Positions 34,723-44,510 of a DNA stretch of 64,000 nt are shown in pieces. The first letter of the stretch is position 1. Every line of letters starts with the position of its first letter. Source of the stretch: Paenarthrobacter ureafaciens (GTDB lineage Bacteria; Actinomycetota; Actinomycetes; Actinomycetales; Micrococcaceae). Below the pieces are notes generated by a model. It had not been told where the DNA came from, searched no databases, and saw only the letters and a list, made by a program, of their open reading frames with translations. The DNA is taken from assembly GCF_004028095.1 (NCBI RefSeq), contig NZ_SBHM01000007.1:2852001-2916000 (forward strand), read 5' to 3'. The position numbers and the translations under genes were made by a program.

Positions 34723-36290
34723 TGAGTTTGACCATTCCATCCCCTGCACAAGAATCCACGCAGCCTTCCCTGGTACCTGGGACGCTTCAGGAGGCGGCAT
34801 CCTCCGTGGAGCCCAGGACCTACCAGGTCCGGACCTTCGGTTGCCAGATGAACGTCCATGATTCCGAGCGCATGTCCGGTCTCTTGGAAGAAGCCGGCTA
34901 TGTTCCGGCGGACGGGGAGTTTGCCGACGTCATCGTGTTCAACACCTGCGCGGTGCGGGAGAATGCGGACAACAAGCTCTACGGAAACCTGGGACAACTT
35001 CGCCAGGTCAAGGCAGCCAACCCCGGAATGCAGATCGCGGTGGGTGGATGCCTGGCCCAGAAGGACCGGGAAACCATTGTGCGCAAAGCACCGTGGGTGG
35101 ATGCCGTTTTTGGTACGCACAATGTGGGCGCCCTTCCCGCCCTCCTGAACAGGGCACGGCACAACAATGAAGCCCAGCTCGAGATCCTCGAGTCACTGGA
35201 TGTGTTCCCGTCCACGCTTCCCACCAAGCGTGATTCCGTGTACTCGGGATGGGTTTCCATCTCGGTCGGCTGCAACAACACCTGCACGTTTTGCATCGTG
35301 CCTTCGCTCCGCGGCAAAGAGAAGGACCGCCGCCCCGGCGAGATCCTTTCTGAGATCCAGGCACTGGTTGACGACGGCGCCGTGGAAGTAACTCTTCTCG
35401 GCCAAAACGTGAACTCCTACGGCGTGGAGTTCGGTGACCGCCAGGCGTTCTCCAAGCTGTTGCGTGCATGCGGCCAGATCGCCGGGCTGGAACGCGTCCG
35501 TTTCACGAGTCCCCACCCCGCCGCTTTCACGGATGACGTTATTGAGGCCATGGCGGAGACACCCAACGTCATGCCACAGCTGCACATGCCGCTCCAGTCC
35601 GGCTCCGACAAGGTCCTTAAGGACATGAGGCGCTCCTACCGTTCCAGCAGGTTCCTGGGCATCCTGGACAAGGTCAGGGAGCGGATTCCGCAGGCGGCCA
35701 TCTCCACGGACATCATCGTGGGTTTCCCGGGTGAGACGGAAGAAGATTTCCAAGCCACCCTGGATGTCGTGGAAAAGTCCCGCTTCGCGTCGGCCTTCAC
35801 CTTCCAGTACTCCAAGCGTCCGGGAACCCCCGCTGCCGAGTTGCCCGCGCAGCTCCCCAAAGCCGTGGTCCAGGAACGTTACGAACGCTTGACCGCGCTT
35901 CAGGACCGCATTGCAGCCGAGGAGAATGCCAAGCAGCTTGGCAGGCGGGTCGAGGTCCTGGTGACCGCCCAGTCGGGCCGGAAAGCAGGGGAGACGCACC
36001 GCCTGTCCGGCCGCGCCAAGGACCAACGCTTGGTGCACTTCTCCGTCCCGGAGGGCGCAGAAGCACCCCGTCCCGGCGATTTCGTCACGGTCATCATTAC
36101 TGAGGCCGCGGCATTCCATCTGGTTGCGGACCCTGCCGGACCCGAGGATTACATCGTGCGCCGGTCCAGGGCAGGCGACGCTTGGGACCGTTCGCAGGCC
36201 GAGTCCTGCGGTGTACCGGCGCCAGGTGCCGGTTCCGGGAAGGCCGGTGTTTCGCTGGGCATGCCCGCCATTCCGGCCCGCCGGGCCTAG
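34722..36290 (+). CDS. miaB: tRNA-2-methylthio-N6-dimethylallyladenosine synthase
   Basis: Radical SAM methylthiotransferase (522 aa) acting on i6A37 of tRNA. Order: UPF0004 domain ([31 protein letters not shown] with three cluster Cys), radical SAM domain ([12 protein letters not shown] with the CxxxCxxC), and TRAM RNA-binding domain near the end. GTG 34722 overlaps the recX stop. About 50 C-terminal residues after TRAM are an Ala/Gly/Pro-rich tail. It is followed 14 bp later by miaA, which makes its substrate. Confidence 0.96.
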   Translation: MSLTIPSPAQESTQPSLVPGTLQEAASSVEPRTYQVRTFGCQMNVHDSERMSGLLEEAGYVPADGEFADVIVFNTCAVRENADNKLYGNLGQLRQVKAANPGMQIAVGGCLAQKDRETIVRKAPWVDAVFGTHNVGALPALLNRARHNNEAQLEILESLDVFPSTLPTKRDSVYSGWVSISVGCNNTCTFCIVPSLRGKEKDRRPGEILSEIQALVDDGAVEVTLLGQNVNSYGVEFGDRQAFSKLLRACGQIAGLERVRFTSPHPAAFTDDVIEAMAETPNVMPQLHMPLQSGSDKVLKDMRRSYRSSRFLGILDKVRERIPQAAISTDIIVGFPGETEEDFQATLDVVEKSRFASAFTFQYSKRPGTPAAELPAQLPKAVVQERYERLTALQDRIAAEENAKQLGRRVEVLVTAQSGRKAGETHRLSGRAKDQRLVHFSVPEGAEAPRPGDFVTVIITEAAAFHLVADPAGPEDYIVRRSRAGDAWDRSQAESCGVPAPGAGSGKAGVSLGMPAIPARRA

Positions 36291-36304
36291 CCAGGGGTAG
36301 ATCC

Positions 36305-37228
36305 ATGTCCGCTGCTGGCAGTAATGTGCCGTCTTTGCCTGTCATCGCCGTCGTGGGCCCCACGGGTTCGGGCAAGTCGGACCTGGGTGTGGAGCTTGCC
36401 TTGGCCTTAAACGGGGAGGTCATTAATGCTGATGCCCTCCAGTTCTACCGGGGCATGGACATCGGCACGGCCAAAATCACGGTGGAAGAACGCAAAGGCA
36501 TTCGCCACCACCTGCTGGACACCATGGAAGTGACTGAAGAAGCCAGCGTGGCCGACTTCCAGCAGGAATGCAGGGCTGCCATTCGTGACATCCGGAGCCG
36601 GGGAAAGCAGCCGATCATGGTTGGCGGCTCCGGTCTCTACGTCCGTGCGGCCTTGGACGTACTGGAGTTCCCCGGTACCGATCCGGAGCTGCGCAAGCGC
36701 CTGGAAGGCGAATACGAAGCACAGGGACTCATGCCATTACGGGAACGGCTCCAGGCGGTGGATCCGGACTCGGCCGCTCGGCTGGGGGATGCCCGGCGCG
36801 TCATCAGGGCACTGGAAGTGTATGAACTGACCGGCCGGCCCTTCAGTTCCTTCATGCCGCAACGCCAGTACTTCCAGCCGGCACTCCAGATCGGGCTTTC
36901 CGTGGATCGGGAAGAGCTGCGGGAGCGCTTGGCAGCGCGGGTCCACCGGATGGTTGATGCGGGGCTCCTGGAGGAAGTGGAACGCCTTGACGCTGCCGGA
37001 TTGAGGCGGGGGAAGACCGCTTCCCGCGCGCTGGGCTACGCACAGTTCCTGAAAGTGCTCGACGGCGACTGGAGCGTAGCAGAGGCGGCAGAGGCCACGA
37101 TCATCGCTACCCGGCAATTCGCGCGTCGCCAGCTCACTTGGTTCCGCGCCGATCCCCGGATCAGCTGGCTTGACTGGAAGGACGCCGACCTGGTGGCCAA
37201 AGCTGTGGCCCTTGCGGAGGCAGGATAA
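36305..37228 (+). CDS. miaA: tRNA dimethylallyltransferase
   Basis: Adds the dimethylallyl group to A37 of tRNA (307 aa), the step before MiaB. P-loop [44 protein letters not shown] and the C-terminal [12 protein letters not shown] are present. ATG 36305 follows CAGGGGTAG; the frame is open upstream only by chance. miaB-miaA-dapF is the usual actinobacterial order. Confidence 0.96.
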   Translation: MSAAGSNVPSLPVIAVVGPTGSGKSDLGVELALALNGEVINADALQFYRGMDIGTAKITVEERKGIRHHLLDTMEVTEEASVADFQQECRAAIRDIRSRGKQPIMVGGSGLYVRAALDVLEFPGTDPELRKRLEGEYEAQGLMPLRERLQAVDPDSAARLGDARRVIRALEVYELTGRPFSSFMPQRQYFQPALQIGLSVDREELRERLAARVHRMVDAGLLEEVERLDAAGLRRGKTASRALGYAQFLKVLDGDWSVAEAAEATIIATRQFARRQLTWFRADPRISWLDWKDADLVAKAVALAEAG

Positions 37229-37253
37229 TTTCTGGCCGTCCACCCGTGGCAGG

Positions 37254-37259
37254 TAGCCT
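37254..37259 (+). promoter_or_regulatory. -10 element of leaderless dapF promoter
   Basis: TAGCCT ends 6 nt before ATG 37266. Confidence 0.55.
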
Positions 37260-37265
37260 AGTCCC

Positions 37266-38234
37266 ATGGATCAGACCCCCGCAGTTTCCGCCCGGCAGTC
37301 CGCCGCTGCCGAGCTCACCATGACCGCCGCCAGCCTGTCAGGTGTGGCGTTTTCGAAGGGCCATGGCACGGGAAACGACTTTGTGCTGATCGCCGATCCC
37401 GGTGCTGTCCACGACATCACCCCGGAGCAGGTGGCCGCCCTGTGCGACAGGCACCGCGGCATCGGTGGGGACGGGCTGATCCGCGCTGTTCCTTCACGCG
37501 ACCTTCCCGAAGGCCGGGCGCTGCTGGAGCAGGACGCTTCCGCTGAATGGTTCATGGACTACCGCAACGGCGACGGTTCCCTGTCCGAGATGTGCGGCAA
37601 CGGAGTGCGTGTATTTGTGCACTTCCTCATTGACCAGGGCCTGGTGGACCTGGGACCGGGTGAGGCCCTGACGATCGGTACCCGCGGCGGGATCAAGAAG
37701 ATCGCACGCTCGGACAACGGCTACGCAGTGGATATGGGTCCGTGGGAGTTCATTTTCCCGACTGAGGCCACGTCGAAGGCCATGGATGCGCTGGTCAGCG
37801 CCGATGGCCTGGAAGTAGCCCGACCGGGACTCTCGGTGAGCATGGGCAACCCCCACACGGTGGTCGCTTTGGCGGAGCTTAGCGAGCTCGCCGCAACGCA
37901 ACTCTTCAAGGCCCCGGTGGTTGACCCCAAGCCGGCCAACGGGACCAACGTCGAATTCGTGGTTCCGGCAGAGCCGCTGGTTCACGATGGCTTCGGCACC
38001 ATCACCATGAGGGTGCACGAGCGTGGCGTGGGCGAAACCCAGTCATGCGGCACCGGAGCCTGCGCCGCCGCCGTCGCCATCCGTCACTGGGCCGGGAACA
38101 CGGCACCGAACGCTTGGCACGTCAATGTGCCAGGCGGCGTGGTTGACGTGAAGTTCTTCCCGGGCGGGGACGGCCGCGAGCACGTAGAGCTCAGCGGCCC
38201 CGCGGTTATTGTGGCTAGCGGGACGCTCGCCTGA
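37266..38234 (+). CDS. dapF: Diaminopimelate epimerase
   Basis: PLP-independent racemase (322 aa) converting LL- to meso-diaminopimelate for peptidoglycan and lysine. Both catalytic cysteines are present: in [10 protein letters not shown] and in [13 protein letters not shown]. The N-terminus [14 protein letters not shown] is diagnostic, after a ~25-residue extension. The start follows the -10 hexamer. Its 3' end overlaps the convergent methyltransferase gene by 20 bp. Confidence 0.96.
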   Translation: MDQTPAVSARQSAAAELTMTAASLSGVAFSKGHGTGNDFVLIADPGAVHDITPEQVAALCDRHRGIGGDGLIRAVPSRDLPEGRALLEQDASAEWFMDYRNGDGSLSEMCGNGVRVFVHFLIDQGLVDLGPGEALTIGTRGGIKKIARSDNGYAVDMGPWEFIFPTEATSKAMDALVSADGLEVARPGLSVSMGNPHTVVALAELSELAATQLFKAPVVDPKPANGTNVEFVVPAEPLVHDGFGTITMRVHERGVGETQSCGTGACAAAVAIRHWAGNTAPNAWHVNVPGGVVDVKFFPGGDGREHVELSGPAVIVASGTLA

Positions 38235-38829
38235 CCCTGAGGATCCTGAAGGACTTGGACGTGCTTTCCCGGGACACCGCAAAGGAATCGTCCAGTTCGC
38301 CGGCCAGCCAGCGCTGCAGGGAATCCGAGCCAAGGTTCTTTTGAACCACAAGCCAGGCGTTGCCGCCCGGCGCCAACCGCGGAAGCCAGGTCAGCAGGAG
38401 CCGGTGCAGTTCTTCCTTGCCAATGCGGATCGGCGGGTTGGACCAGATGGTGTCGAATTCGACGTCGGACGGCACGTCCTCCGGCAGGCTCGCCTTGACG
38501 TTCCCGAGGCCAAGCGATGCTGCGTTCTCGTTGGTCAGCGCGATGCAGCGCTCATTGACGTCAACCGCATGCACTTGGGCCGACGGCGACTTCAGGGCCA
38601 TGGTCAGCGCAATGGGACCCCAACCGCAGCCGATATCCAGCAGGTTCCCCTCGGGCGAAGGATCCGGCACTTCGCCCAGGAGGACAGCGGTTCCTTTGTC
38701 GATGCCGTCCGGGCTGAAGATGCCTGTGGAGGTCTGCAGATGCCTGGGTGCGCCTGCAAGTTCCACGGTGAGGGGCTTGCGGGTAAACGGTCCGGCCGGT
38801 TGGGCGCTGAAATAGTGTGCAGACTCCAT
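38215..38829 (-). CDS. Class I SAM-dependent methyltransferase, RsmC-like
   Basis: 204-aa 'methyltransferase small' protein. SAM-binding [13 protein letters not shown] and the catalytic SNPPIRIG (an NPPI-type motif of N-methylating enzymes) are clear. RsmC/RsmD-like proteins methylate the exocyclic amine of guanine in 16S rRNA; this short protein has only the catalytic domain. ATG 38829 is chosen: minus-strand TAATCT lies 8 nt upstream. RNA target is inferred, not shown. Confidence 0.87.
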   Translation of the reverse strand: MESAHYFSAQPAGPFTRKPLTVELAGAPRHLQTSTGIFSPDGIDKGTAVLLGEVPDPSPEGNLLDIGCGWGPIALTMALKSPSAQVHAVDVNERCIALTNENAASLGLGNVKASLPEDVPSDVEFDTIWSNPPIRIGKEELHRLLLTWLPRLAPGGNAWLVVQKNLGSDSLQRWLAGELDDSFAVSRESTSKSFRILRVRRASR

Positions 38830-39379
38830 AATTTGCCAGATTAGTTGGCGTTGGGCGGCATGGGAAACTGTGGTGCCTGCGCCCAAGCCCGACGTTACCC
38901 CTGCCGTCGCCTCCAGCGTGGCCGGGCCAATTTGACACGGCTGATAGTCTTGGATGCATGTTCTTGATCTTTGAGTAGCCTGCCGCCTATCCGGCAGAAC
39001 AGCCGGCCAATCATCGGCACCGCCCCGCGACGTCCGCCTGCGTACACATGACACGCATGGCCATTCCGCCCGGCGGGTTTCACGGCCCTCGGAAGATCAC
39101 TTCAACTCCGCTTTCCAGCGCTCCAGTGCCGCCTTTCCGGTTCCTCCGGACGGGTGCAGGATGTCCACGCCGGGTAAGCCGGAGTATCAGGCTTTCTTCA
39201 CACGGACCTGACGGACCCTCCACAGCGGACCATCACAGAGTCGGGCAGCGCACGTGACCGCTGCCATACGAACCAACAGGAGGCCCTTTTTGGCCCAGGC
39301 CCGTCAGCCCAGCGCGAATACCCACGCGAAAGACACCAATCAGCACTATTCTGGAATTGCCGAACAGTCTAAGGAGACC
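38830..39379 (+). promoter_or_regulatory. Long intergenic/leader region before hflX
   Basis: 550 bp between divergent starts. TTGACA (38932-38937) and two alternative -10 elements (TAGTCT 38945-38950; or an imperfect one near 38955) mark a promoter. A six-codon ORF (38958-38978) and two mutually exclusive hairpins (38980-38997: CTGCCG/CGGCAG; 38991-39006: CCGGC/GCCGG) follow directly. A good AGGAGG site (39278-39283) with a TTG at 39290, and AAGGAG before ATG 39380, offer two hflX starts. The remaining ~270 nt has no recognised content. Confidence 0.45.
38958..38978 (+). CDS. Possible leader peptide of hflX (6 codons)
   Basis: ATG-TTC-TTG-ATC-TTT-GAG-TAG encodes MFLIFE. TAGTCT ends 7 nt before the ATG, the leaderless spacing seen elsewhere in the window. 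Its stop lies 1 bp before a hairpin that excludes a second one, an attenuator-like layout. hflX homologues are antibiotic-inducible in some bacteria. A chance ORF this short cannot be ruled out. Confidence 0.3.
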   Translation: MFLIFE

Positions 39380-40942
39380 ATGACCACCCAGAAGCACTCC
39401 GGATCCGATTCCGACGCCCAGGACATGAGTCCTGAAGAAATCCAGGCCGTCATCGACCGGATTCTGTCCAAGGATGTACCCGCAGGCGCATCCGGGGATA
39501 CCGACGCCAAAGGCGTCCTTGGCAAGGCCCAGGCGATCTCCGCGCTTGAGGAAGAGCACAGCGTTTACGACGGTGAGCAGGAAGACCTGGCCGAACGTCG
39601 GGCACTGCGTCGAACAGCAGGCCTTTCAACCGAACTCGAAGACGTCACCGAAGTTGAATACCGGCAGTTGCGCCTCGAGCGGGTGGTCCTCGCCGGACTG
39701 TGGACCGAAGGCACCTTGGCCGACGCCGAGAACTCGCTCCGTGAGCTGGCTGCGCTGGCAGAGACGGCAGGTTCGGAAGTCCTCGACGGAATCGTCCAAC
39801 GCCGCACCAAGCCGGACCCCGGGACGTTCCTCGGCTCCGGAAAAGCCCAGGAACTGAAAGCTATTGTGGCGGCAACGGGCGCAGACACCGTTGTGGTAGA
39901 CACCGAGCTCTCCCCATCACAGCGCCGAGGCCTTGAAGACATCGTGAAGGTCAAGGTAGTGGACCGCACGACGCTGATCCTGGATATCTTCGCCCAGCAC
40001 GCCAAGAGCCGTGAAGGCAAGGCACAGGTGGAGCTTGCCCAGCTGGAGTACCTGCTCCCGCGGCTTCGTGGCTGGGGCGAATCGATGTCCCGCCAGGCCG
40101 GTGGCCAGGTGGGTGGCGCCGGGGCCGGTATGGGCTCCCGCGGCCCCGGTGAAACCAAGATCGAACTTGATCGCCGCCGGATCCGGACACGCATGGCCAA
40201 GTTGCGGCGGGAAATCGCCGCGATGAAGCCGGCGCGCGAGACCAAGCGCGCCAACCGCCGTCGTAATTCCGTGCCGTCGGTAGCAATTGCCGGCTACACG
40301 AACGCCGGCAAGTCCTCGCTGCTCAACCGACTGACAGACGCCGGCGTCCTGGTGGAGAACGCGCTGTTCGCCACGCTTGACCCCACTGTGCGGAAGGCGC
40401 AGACCCCGGACGGCATCGGGTACACCTTGGCGGACACCGTTGGGTTCGTCCGCTCCCTCCCGACGCAGTTGGTGGAAGCGTTCCGTTCCACGCTGGAAGA
40501 AGTGGCGGACGCGGACTTGATCCTGCACGTCGTCGACGCATCACACCCGGATCCTGAAGGCCAGATCGCTGCCGTTCGGGCCGTGTTCAGCGAGGTCGAC
40601 GCCCGCAAGGTTCCGGAAATCATCGTCCTGAACAAGGTGGACGTAGCCGATCCGTTCGTGGTGGAGCGCCTGAAGCAGAAGGAGCCACGCCACGCGGTTG
40701 TTTCCACCCGTACGGGGCAGGGAATACAGGAGCTTCTGGAAACCATCAGCCAGGCCATCCCCCGGCCGGGGGTGCGTTTGGAGCTGCTCATTCCGTATGA
40801 GCGCGGCGAACTGATCAACAGGCTGCACAGCCCCGATGCCGATATCCTCAGCATCGAACACGAGGAAAACGGGACGCGGGTGGTGGCGATGGTCCACGAA
40901 GGCCTGGCCGCCGAGCTGGAGTCATTCGTCACCAATGGTTGA
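39380..40942 (+). CDS. hflX: Ribosome-associated GTPase HflX
   Basis: GTPase (520 aa from ATG 39380) that splits or rescues stalled 70S ribosomes and 50S subunits. The HflX N-domain (LERVVLAGLWTEGT; GKAQELKAIV; SPSQRRGLED) precedes the glycine-rich linker (RGPGETKIELDRRRI) and the G domain with GYTNAGKSSL, DTVGFVRSLP, NKVD and a C-terminal domain. The start is uncertain: TTG 39290, behind AGGAGG with 6-nt spacing, gives 550 aa; ATG 39380 has AAGGAG very close. dinG overlaps the end by 8 bp. Confidence 0.93.
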   Translation: MTTQKHSGSDSDAQDMSPEEIQAVIDRILSKDVPAGASGDTDAKGVLGKAQAISALEEEHSVYDGEQEDLAERRALRRTAGLSTELEDVTEVEYRQLRLERVVLAGLWTEGTLADAENSLRELAALAETAGSEVLDGIVQRRTKPDPGTFLGSGKAQELKAIVAATGADTVVVDTELSPSQRRGLEDIVKVKVVDRTTLILDIFAQHAKSREGKAQVELAQLEYLLPRLRGWGESMSRQAGGQVGGAGAGMGSRGPGETKIELDRRRIRTRMAKLRREIAAMKPARETKRANRRRNSVPSVAIAGYTNAGKSSLLNRLTDAGVLVENALFATLDPTVRKAQTPDGIGYTLADTVGFVRSLPTQLVEAFRSTLEEVADADLILHVVDASHPDPEGQIAAVRAVFSEVDARKVPEIIVLNKVDVADPFVVERLKQKEPRHAVVSTRTGQGIQELLETISQAIPRPGVRLELLIPYERGELINRLHSPDADILSIEHEENGTRVVAMVHEGLAAELESFVTNG

Positions 40943-42992
40943 GCAGGTGGCGGCGGAGACCGCTGAAACGGCAGGGGAGAGGTTTACCCTCGAACTGCTG
41001 GAGAAGGCTGTTGCCGGTTTGGGTGGCCAGAGCCGTCCCGGGCAGCAGGAAATGGCAAAGCATGTGACCCGGGCCATCGAGTCCGGCGAGCATCTGCTGG
41101 TCCAGGCAGGGACGGGCACAGGCAAGTCGCTGGCCTACCTGATCCCGTTGATTGCCCATTCCATGGACAGCAACAAGCCGACCCTGGTTTCCACCGCCAC
41201 TTTGGCCCTCCAGACCCAGATCGTGGGCAGGGATTTGCCCCGCCTGCTGGAGACTATCACTCCCGCCTTGGCGCGCCCGGTCAACGTGGCGCTCGTCAAA
41301 GGCCGGGCGAACTACGTTTGCCTGCAGAAGCTCGAGGGAGGGTTCCCCAGCGAGGAACCCTCCGAGGGCCAGCTTTTTTCGCTCGGAGAGGACACCAGCG
41401 TGCCGCACTTTGCGGCTTCGGTGGGCGGAGCGTCGTCGCAGCTGGGCAAGGAAGTCCTCCGTCTGCGGGAGTGGGCCGGCAAGACGGCCACAGGCGACCG
41501 GGATGAGCTCATGCCCGGCGTTACGGACAGGGCGTGGAGACAGGTTTCGGTCACGTCCATGGAATGCCTGGGGGCGCAGAAGTGTCCGCTCGCCGAGGAG
41601 TGCTTCAGCGAGTTGGCACGGGCCAAGGCGGCGGAGGCGGACGTCGTGGTCACCAATCACGCGATGCTTGCCGTCAGTGCTTTCGAGGGCCTGGCCGTGC
41701 TGCCCGAGTATGACGTCGTGGTGGTCGATGAGGCCCACGAACTGCAGGACCGGGTCACGGGAGCAGTATCCGGGCAGCTGTCGGTGGCCATGGTCCACGC
41801 CGCTGCGTCCAGTGCCCGCAAGCACACAGCCATTACCGTCGACGCCTTGAATGCCGCTGCGGACCGCTTGGATCTGGCGCTGGTGGGGGTTCCCAGCGGC
41901 TTGCAGCCGAACGGCTTGAACGACGAGCTGCTCGACTGCCTCGACCAGCTGCGGGACGCCACGCGCGCCGCGCTGTCCGATTCGAAAACGGACTCCTCCA
42001 ACGCCGTCGACGGCGGACGGCAGCTTGCGCGGTCGCGCCTGATGCTCATCCTGGAACTCTGCGAGAGGCTGCTCACGGCGAAGGAAAACCGGGAAGTGGT
42101 CTGGTTCTCCAGGAACGCCGCTTTCGATCCGCAGCAGGGCTACTCCCAGCCCGATGACTCCGCACCTGCGCTCATCAACGTCGCACCGCTGAGCGTCGCA
42201 GGGCGTCTCCGTGAAGGACTGTTTGCCGATCACACAGTGGTGTTGACGTCCGCTACGCTCGCCATCGGCTCGGCCTTCGAACCGGCCGCCGGCGGATTGG
42301 GGCTGATGGGTGACGGCGCGCCCAGCTGGACAGGGCTGGACGTCGGGTCCCCCTTCGACTACCCCAAGCAGGGTGTCTTGTATGTCGCCCAGCACCTGCC
42401 GAAGCCGGGCAGGGGCACGTCGCCGGAAGCCCTGGACGAACTCGAAGACCTCATTCGGGCATCCGGTGGGGGAGCGCTGTGCCTTTTCTCCTCGCGGCGC
42501 GCGGCGGAAGAAGCGGCTGATGCCATGCGGTCGCGTTTGGATGTGGACATCCTGTGCCAGGGAGAATCCACCATGGCGGCGCTTGTGAAGCAATTCTCCG
42601 ATGAACCGGACACCTGTCTCTTCGGCACCATGTCCCTGTGGCAGGGAGTGGATGTTCCGGGTGGTACCTGCCGCCTGGTTGTCATCGACCGCATCCCCTT
42701 CCCGCGGCCGGACGATCCGCTCATGACCGCACGCTCCCGGGCGGTGGCACAGTCCGGTGGTAACGGATTCATGGCGGTCTCAGCAACGCATGCGGCCATT
42801 AGGTTGGCGCAGGGCGCCGGGCGCCTTATCCGGTCGACAGGGGACAAAGGCGTGGTTGCCGTTCTTGACTCCCGGCTCTCCACGGAAAGGTACGGAGGCT
42901 TCCTGCGTGCCGCACTCCCGCCATTCTGGACGACGACGGACCGCAAGGTAGTGCAGGGAGCTTTGGGGCGGTTGGCGAAGCAGGACCCCTAG
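40935..42992 (+). CDS. dinG: DinG/XPD-type ATP-dependent DNA helicase
   Basis: Superfamily 2 5'-3' helicase (685 aa). Walker [16 protein letters not shown], four cysteines for an Fe-S cluster (NYVCLQKL, then [15 protein letters not shown]), the DEAH box VVVDEAHEL, and motifs V/VI ([26 protein letters not shown]) are intact. These helicases unwind R-loops and forked DNA. The gene overlaps hflX by 8 bp and converges on lexA with 4 bp of overlap. No LexA box lies nearby, so direct SOS control is not evident. Confidence 0.95.
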   Translation: MVEQVAAETAETAGERFTLELLEKAVAGLGGQSRPGQQEMAKHVTRAIESGEHLLVQAGTGTGKSLAYLIPLIAHSMDSNKPTLVSTATLALQTQIVGRDLPRLLETITPALARPVNVALVKGRANYVCLQKLEGGFPSEEPSEGQLFSLGEDTSVPHFAASVGGASSQLGKEVLRLREWAGKTATGDRDELMPGVTDRAWRQVSVTSMECLGAQKCPLAEECFSELARAKAAEADVVVTNHAMLAVSAFEGLAVLPEYDVVVVDEAHELQDRVTGAVSGQLSVAMVHAAASSARKHTAITVDALNAAADRLDLALVGVPSGLQPNGLNDELLDCLDQLRDATRAALSDSKTDSSNAVDGGRQLARSRLMLILELCERLLTAKENREVVWFSRNAAFDPQQGYSQPDDSAPALINVAPLSVAGRLREGLFADHTVVLTSATLAIGSAFEPAAGGLGLMGDGAPSWTGLDVGSPFDYPKQGVLYVAQHLPKPGRGTSPEALDELEDLIRASGGGALCLFSSRRAAEEAADAMRSRLDVDILCQGESTMAALVKQFSDEPDTCLFGTMSLWQGVDVPGGTCRLVVIDRIPFPRPDDPLMTARSRAVAQSGGNGFMAVSATHAAIRLAQGAGRLIRSTGDKGVVAVLDSRLSTERYGGFLRAALPPFWTTTDRKVVQGALGRLAKQDP

Positions 42993-43735
42993 AGGGAGCG
43001 CAGCACCGAAACGACCTTGCCCATGATGGTGGCTTGATCGCCGAGGATGGGTTCGTACTGGGTGTTTTGGGGGAGCAGCCAGGTGTGCCCGTCGCGCTGG
43101 CGGAAGGTCTTGACGGTCGCTTCGTCATCAAGGAGGGCGGCCACGATGTCGCCGTTGACGGCGTCGTTCTGACGGCGGACCACCACCCAGTCGCCGTCGC
43201 AGATCGCGGCATCGATCATCGAGTCACCAGCGACTTTGAGCATGAACAGTTCGCCGTGGCCAACCAATTGCCGGGGGAGCGGGACGACGTCCTCGACGGA
43301 TTGATCGGCGAGGATAGGGCCGCCGGCCGCGATCCGTCCTACCAAGGGCACCATGGCGGTGTCACTGGCAGTTGCCAGCGCGGTGACATCCATGCCGCCG
43401 CTGCTGAGCAGTGTGCCGGGAGCCTCCACCCCGGGAATGCCGGCGCCGCTGTCCAACGTCAGGGGCATGAGGACTTCCATGGCACGCGGTCGCTTGGGAT
43501 CACGGCGGAGGTAACCAAGCTTCTCCAGCTGGGATAGCTGATGGGTAACGCTGGAGAGACTGGCGAGGCCGACGGTATCCCCGATCTCGCGCATGCTGGG
43601 TGGATACCCGTTGTCATTGACCGACCGCTGGATGGTCTCGAGGATTTTCTTCTGCCGGACGGTGAGGCTCTTGGGGGCTTTGGGGGCCTGTTGGCTGCGC
43701 AGGGATGCCCTGCCTCCTGTGGCTTTTGCTGCCAT
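42989..43735 (-). CDS. lexA: LexA repressor
   Basis: SOS repressor/autoprotease (248 aa). The winged-helix DNA-binding domain has [14 protein letters not shown] and [17 protein letters not shown]. The cleavage site is A137-G138 in GRIAAGGP. The catalytic dyad is S172 ([10 protein letters not shown]) and K209 (DEATVKTF). The start chosen, ATG 43735, gives a 20-residue basic lead. The same frame stays open to GTG 43867, next to the SOS box, which would add 44 residues if used. At least two LexA boxes lie upstream, as expected for autoregulation. Confidence 0.97.
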   Translation of the reverse strand: MAAKATGGRASLRSQQAPKAPKSLTVRQKKILETIQRSVNDNGYPPSMREIGDTVGLASLSSVTHQLSQLEKLGYLRRDPKRPRAMEVLMPLTLDSGAGIPGVEAPGTLLSSGGMDVTALATASDTAMVPLVGRIAAGGPILADQSVEDVVPLPRQLVGHGELFMLKVAGDSMIDAAICDGDWVVVRRQNDAVNGDIVAALLDDEATVKTFRQRDGHTWLLPQNTQYEPILGDQATIMGKVVSVLRSL

Positions 43736-43875
43736 GTTCGCCAATGCCCTTCCGTTCCGCCCCGGGCCTGGTCCGTTGCTGCCCGAAGATGCCGGGCCCA
43801 AAAATGTCAGACCCTCCTGATGCACTGAATCTGTGCCTGTTTCTTCACTCAAACGTAGGTCAGGCACGGGCGTTT

Positions 43876-43893
43876 ATCAAACATTTGTTCTAG
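43876..43893. promoter_or_regulatory. LexA (SOS) box proximal to lexA
   Basis: ATCAAACATTTGTTCTAG keeps the AAAC-N4-GTTC core and the 6-nt centre of the other boxes in this window. It lies 141 bp upstream of lexA ATG 43735 (9 bp from the alternative GTG 43867). Confidence 0.8.
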
Positions 43894-43942
43894 CGAGTCT
43901 CGACACCATTCGTTGATAAGTGCTAAAAATGTCATAGCAAGG

Positions 43943-43960
43943 TTCGAATATGTGTTCTAT
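43943..43960. promoter_or_regulatory. LexA (SOS) box proximal to the LysM gene
   Basis: TTCGAATATGTGTTCTAT has the TTCGAA-N6-TTC layout with two departures from consensus. It lies about 120 bp before the LysM gene. A third TTCGAA/TTCGAA pair at 43976-43992 has a 5-nt centre and is probably not a good site. Confidence 0.7.
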
Positions 43961-44075
43961 AAGCCGTTGTCGATGTTCGAAGGATGTTCGAACGCCGGCG
44001 CGGAGTGCACACAGAGAATTGGCAAGCCTGCGCGGTTCCGCCGGCGCAGGCAATCCTTCAGGAGGGCTCAGGCTC

Positions 44076-44432
44076 ATGTCCGCTGTTACGTTCCACGATT
44101 TCCGCTCCATCCCCGCCCCGGCGCGCATCAGGCTGACGCGGCGCGGCAGGATGGTCTTCTTCGGCATTCCCGCAATGCTCCTCGTTGCCGCCCTCCTCAG
44201 CCTGGCGGGCTTCCTCAACTCGCCGGCAAAGGCATCGGACAGCCAGGCGCAGCTTCAGCCTCCTGTCGCAGTGAGCGTGACCGTCCAGCCGGGTCAGTCC
44301 CTCTGGGGAATCGCGGGAGCTGCTGCGCCGGAACGTGACCCCCGCGACGTGATTGCGGAAATCATCGAGCTCAATGATCTCCGCGGAGGCCGTATCCAGC
44401 CCGGCCAGCAGCTGTTCGTCCCTGCCGGCTAG
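44076..44432 (+). CDS. LysM-domain membrane protein, SOS cell-division inhibitor candidate
   Basis: 118-aa protein with one membrane segment (residues 26-47) and an extracytoplasmic LysM domain (VTVQPGQSLWGIAG to GRIQPGQQLFVPAG, 68-117). ATG 44076 follows CAGGAGGG. It is divergent from lexA and shares its SOS-box region. Proteins of this architecture next to lexA include Bacillus YneA and mycobacterial Rv2719c/ChiZ, which block division during DNA damage; corynebacterial DivS holds the same position. The same role is inferred here from context and architecture. Confidence 0.85.
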   Translation: MSAVTFHDFRSIPAPARIRLTRRGRMVFFGIPAMLLVAALLSLAGFLNSPAKASDSQAQLQPPVAVSVTVQPGQSLWGIAGAAAPERDPRDVIAEIIELNDLRGGRIQPGQQLFVPAG

Positions 44433-44498
44433 CCCACCGGAAAGGTTCCCAAGGGCCAGGCTCGGTGTCACAGTTACAGGGCACTTCGGCCGGACCCT

Positions 44499-44504
44499 TA
44501 AACT
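44499..44504 (+). promoter_or_regulatory. -10 element of leaderless hisC promoter
   Basis: TAAACT ends 6 nt before GTG 44511. No T-box or His leader peptide was seen in the 78 bp after the LysM gene. Confidence 0.55.
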
Positions 44505-44510
44505 GTTGTA

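Noticed and set aside
43976..43992. Third LexA box near lexA
   Set aside because: Arms match but the centre is 5 nt rather than 6, which breaks operator symmetry; noted as a finding, not counted as a site.
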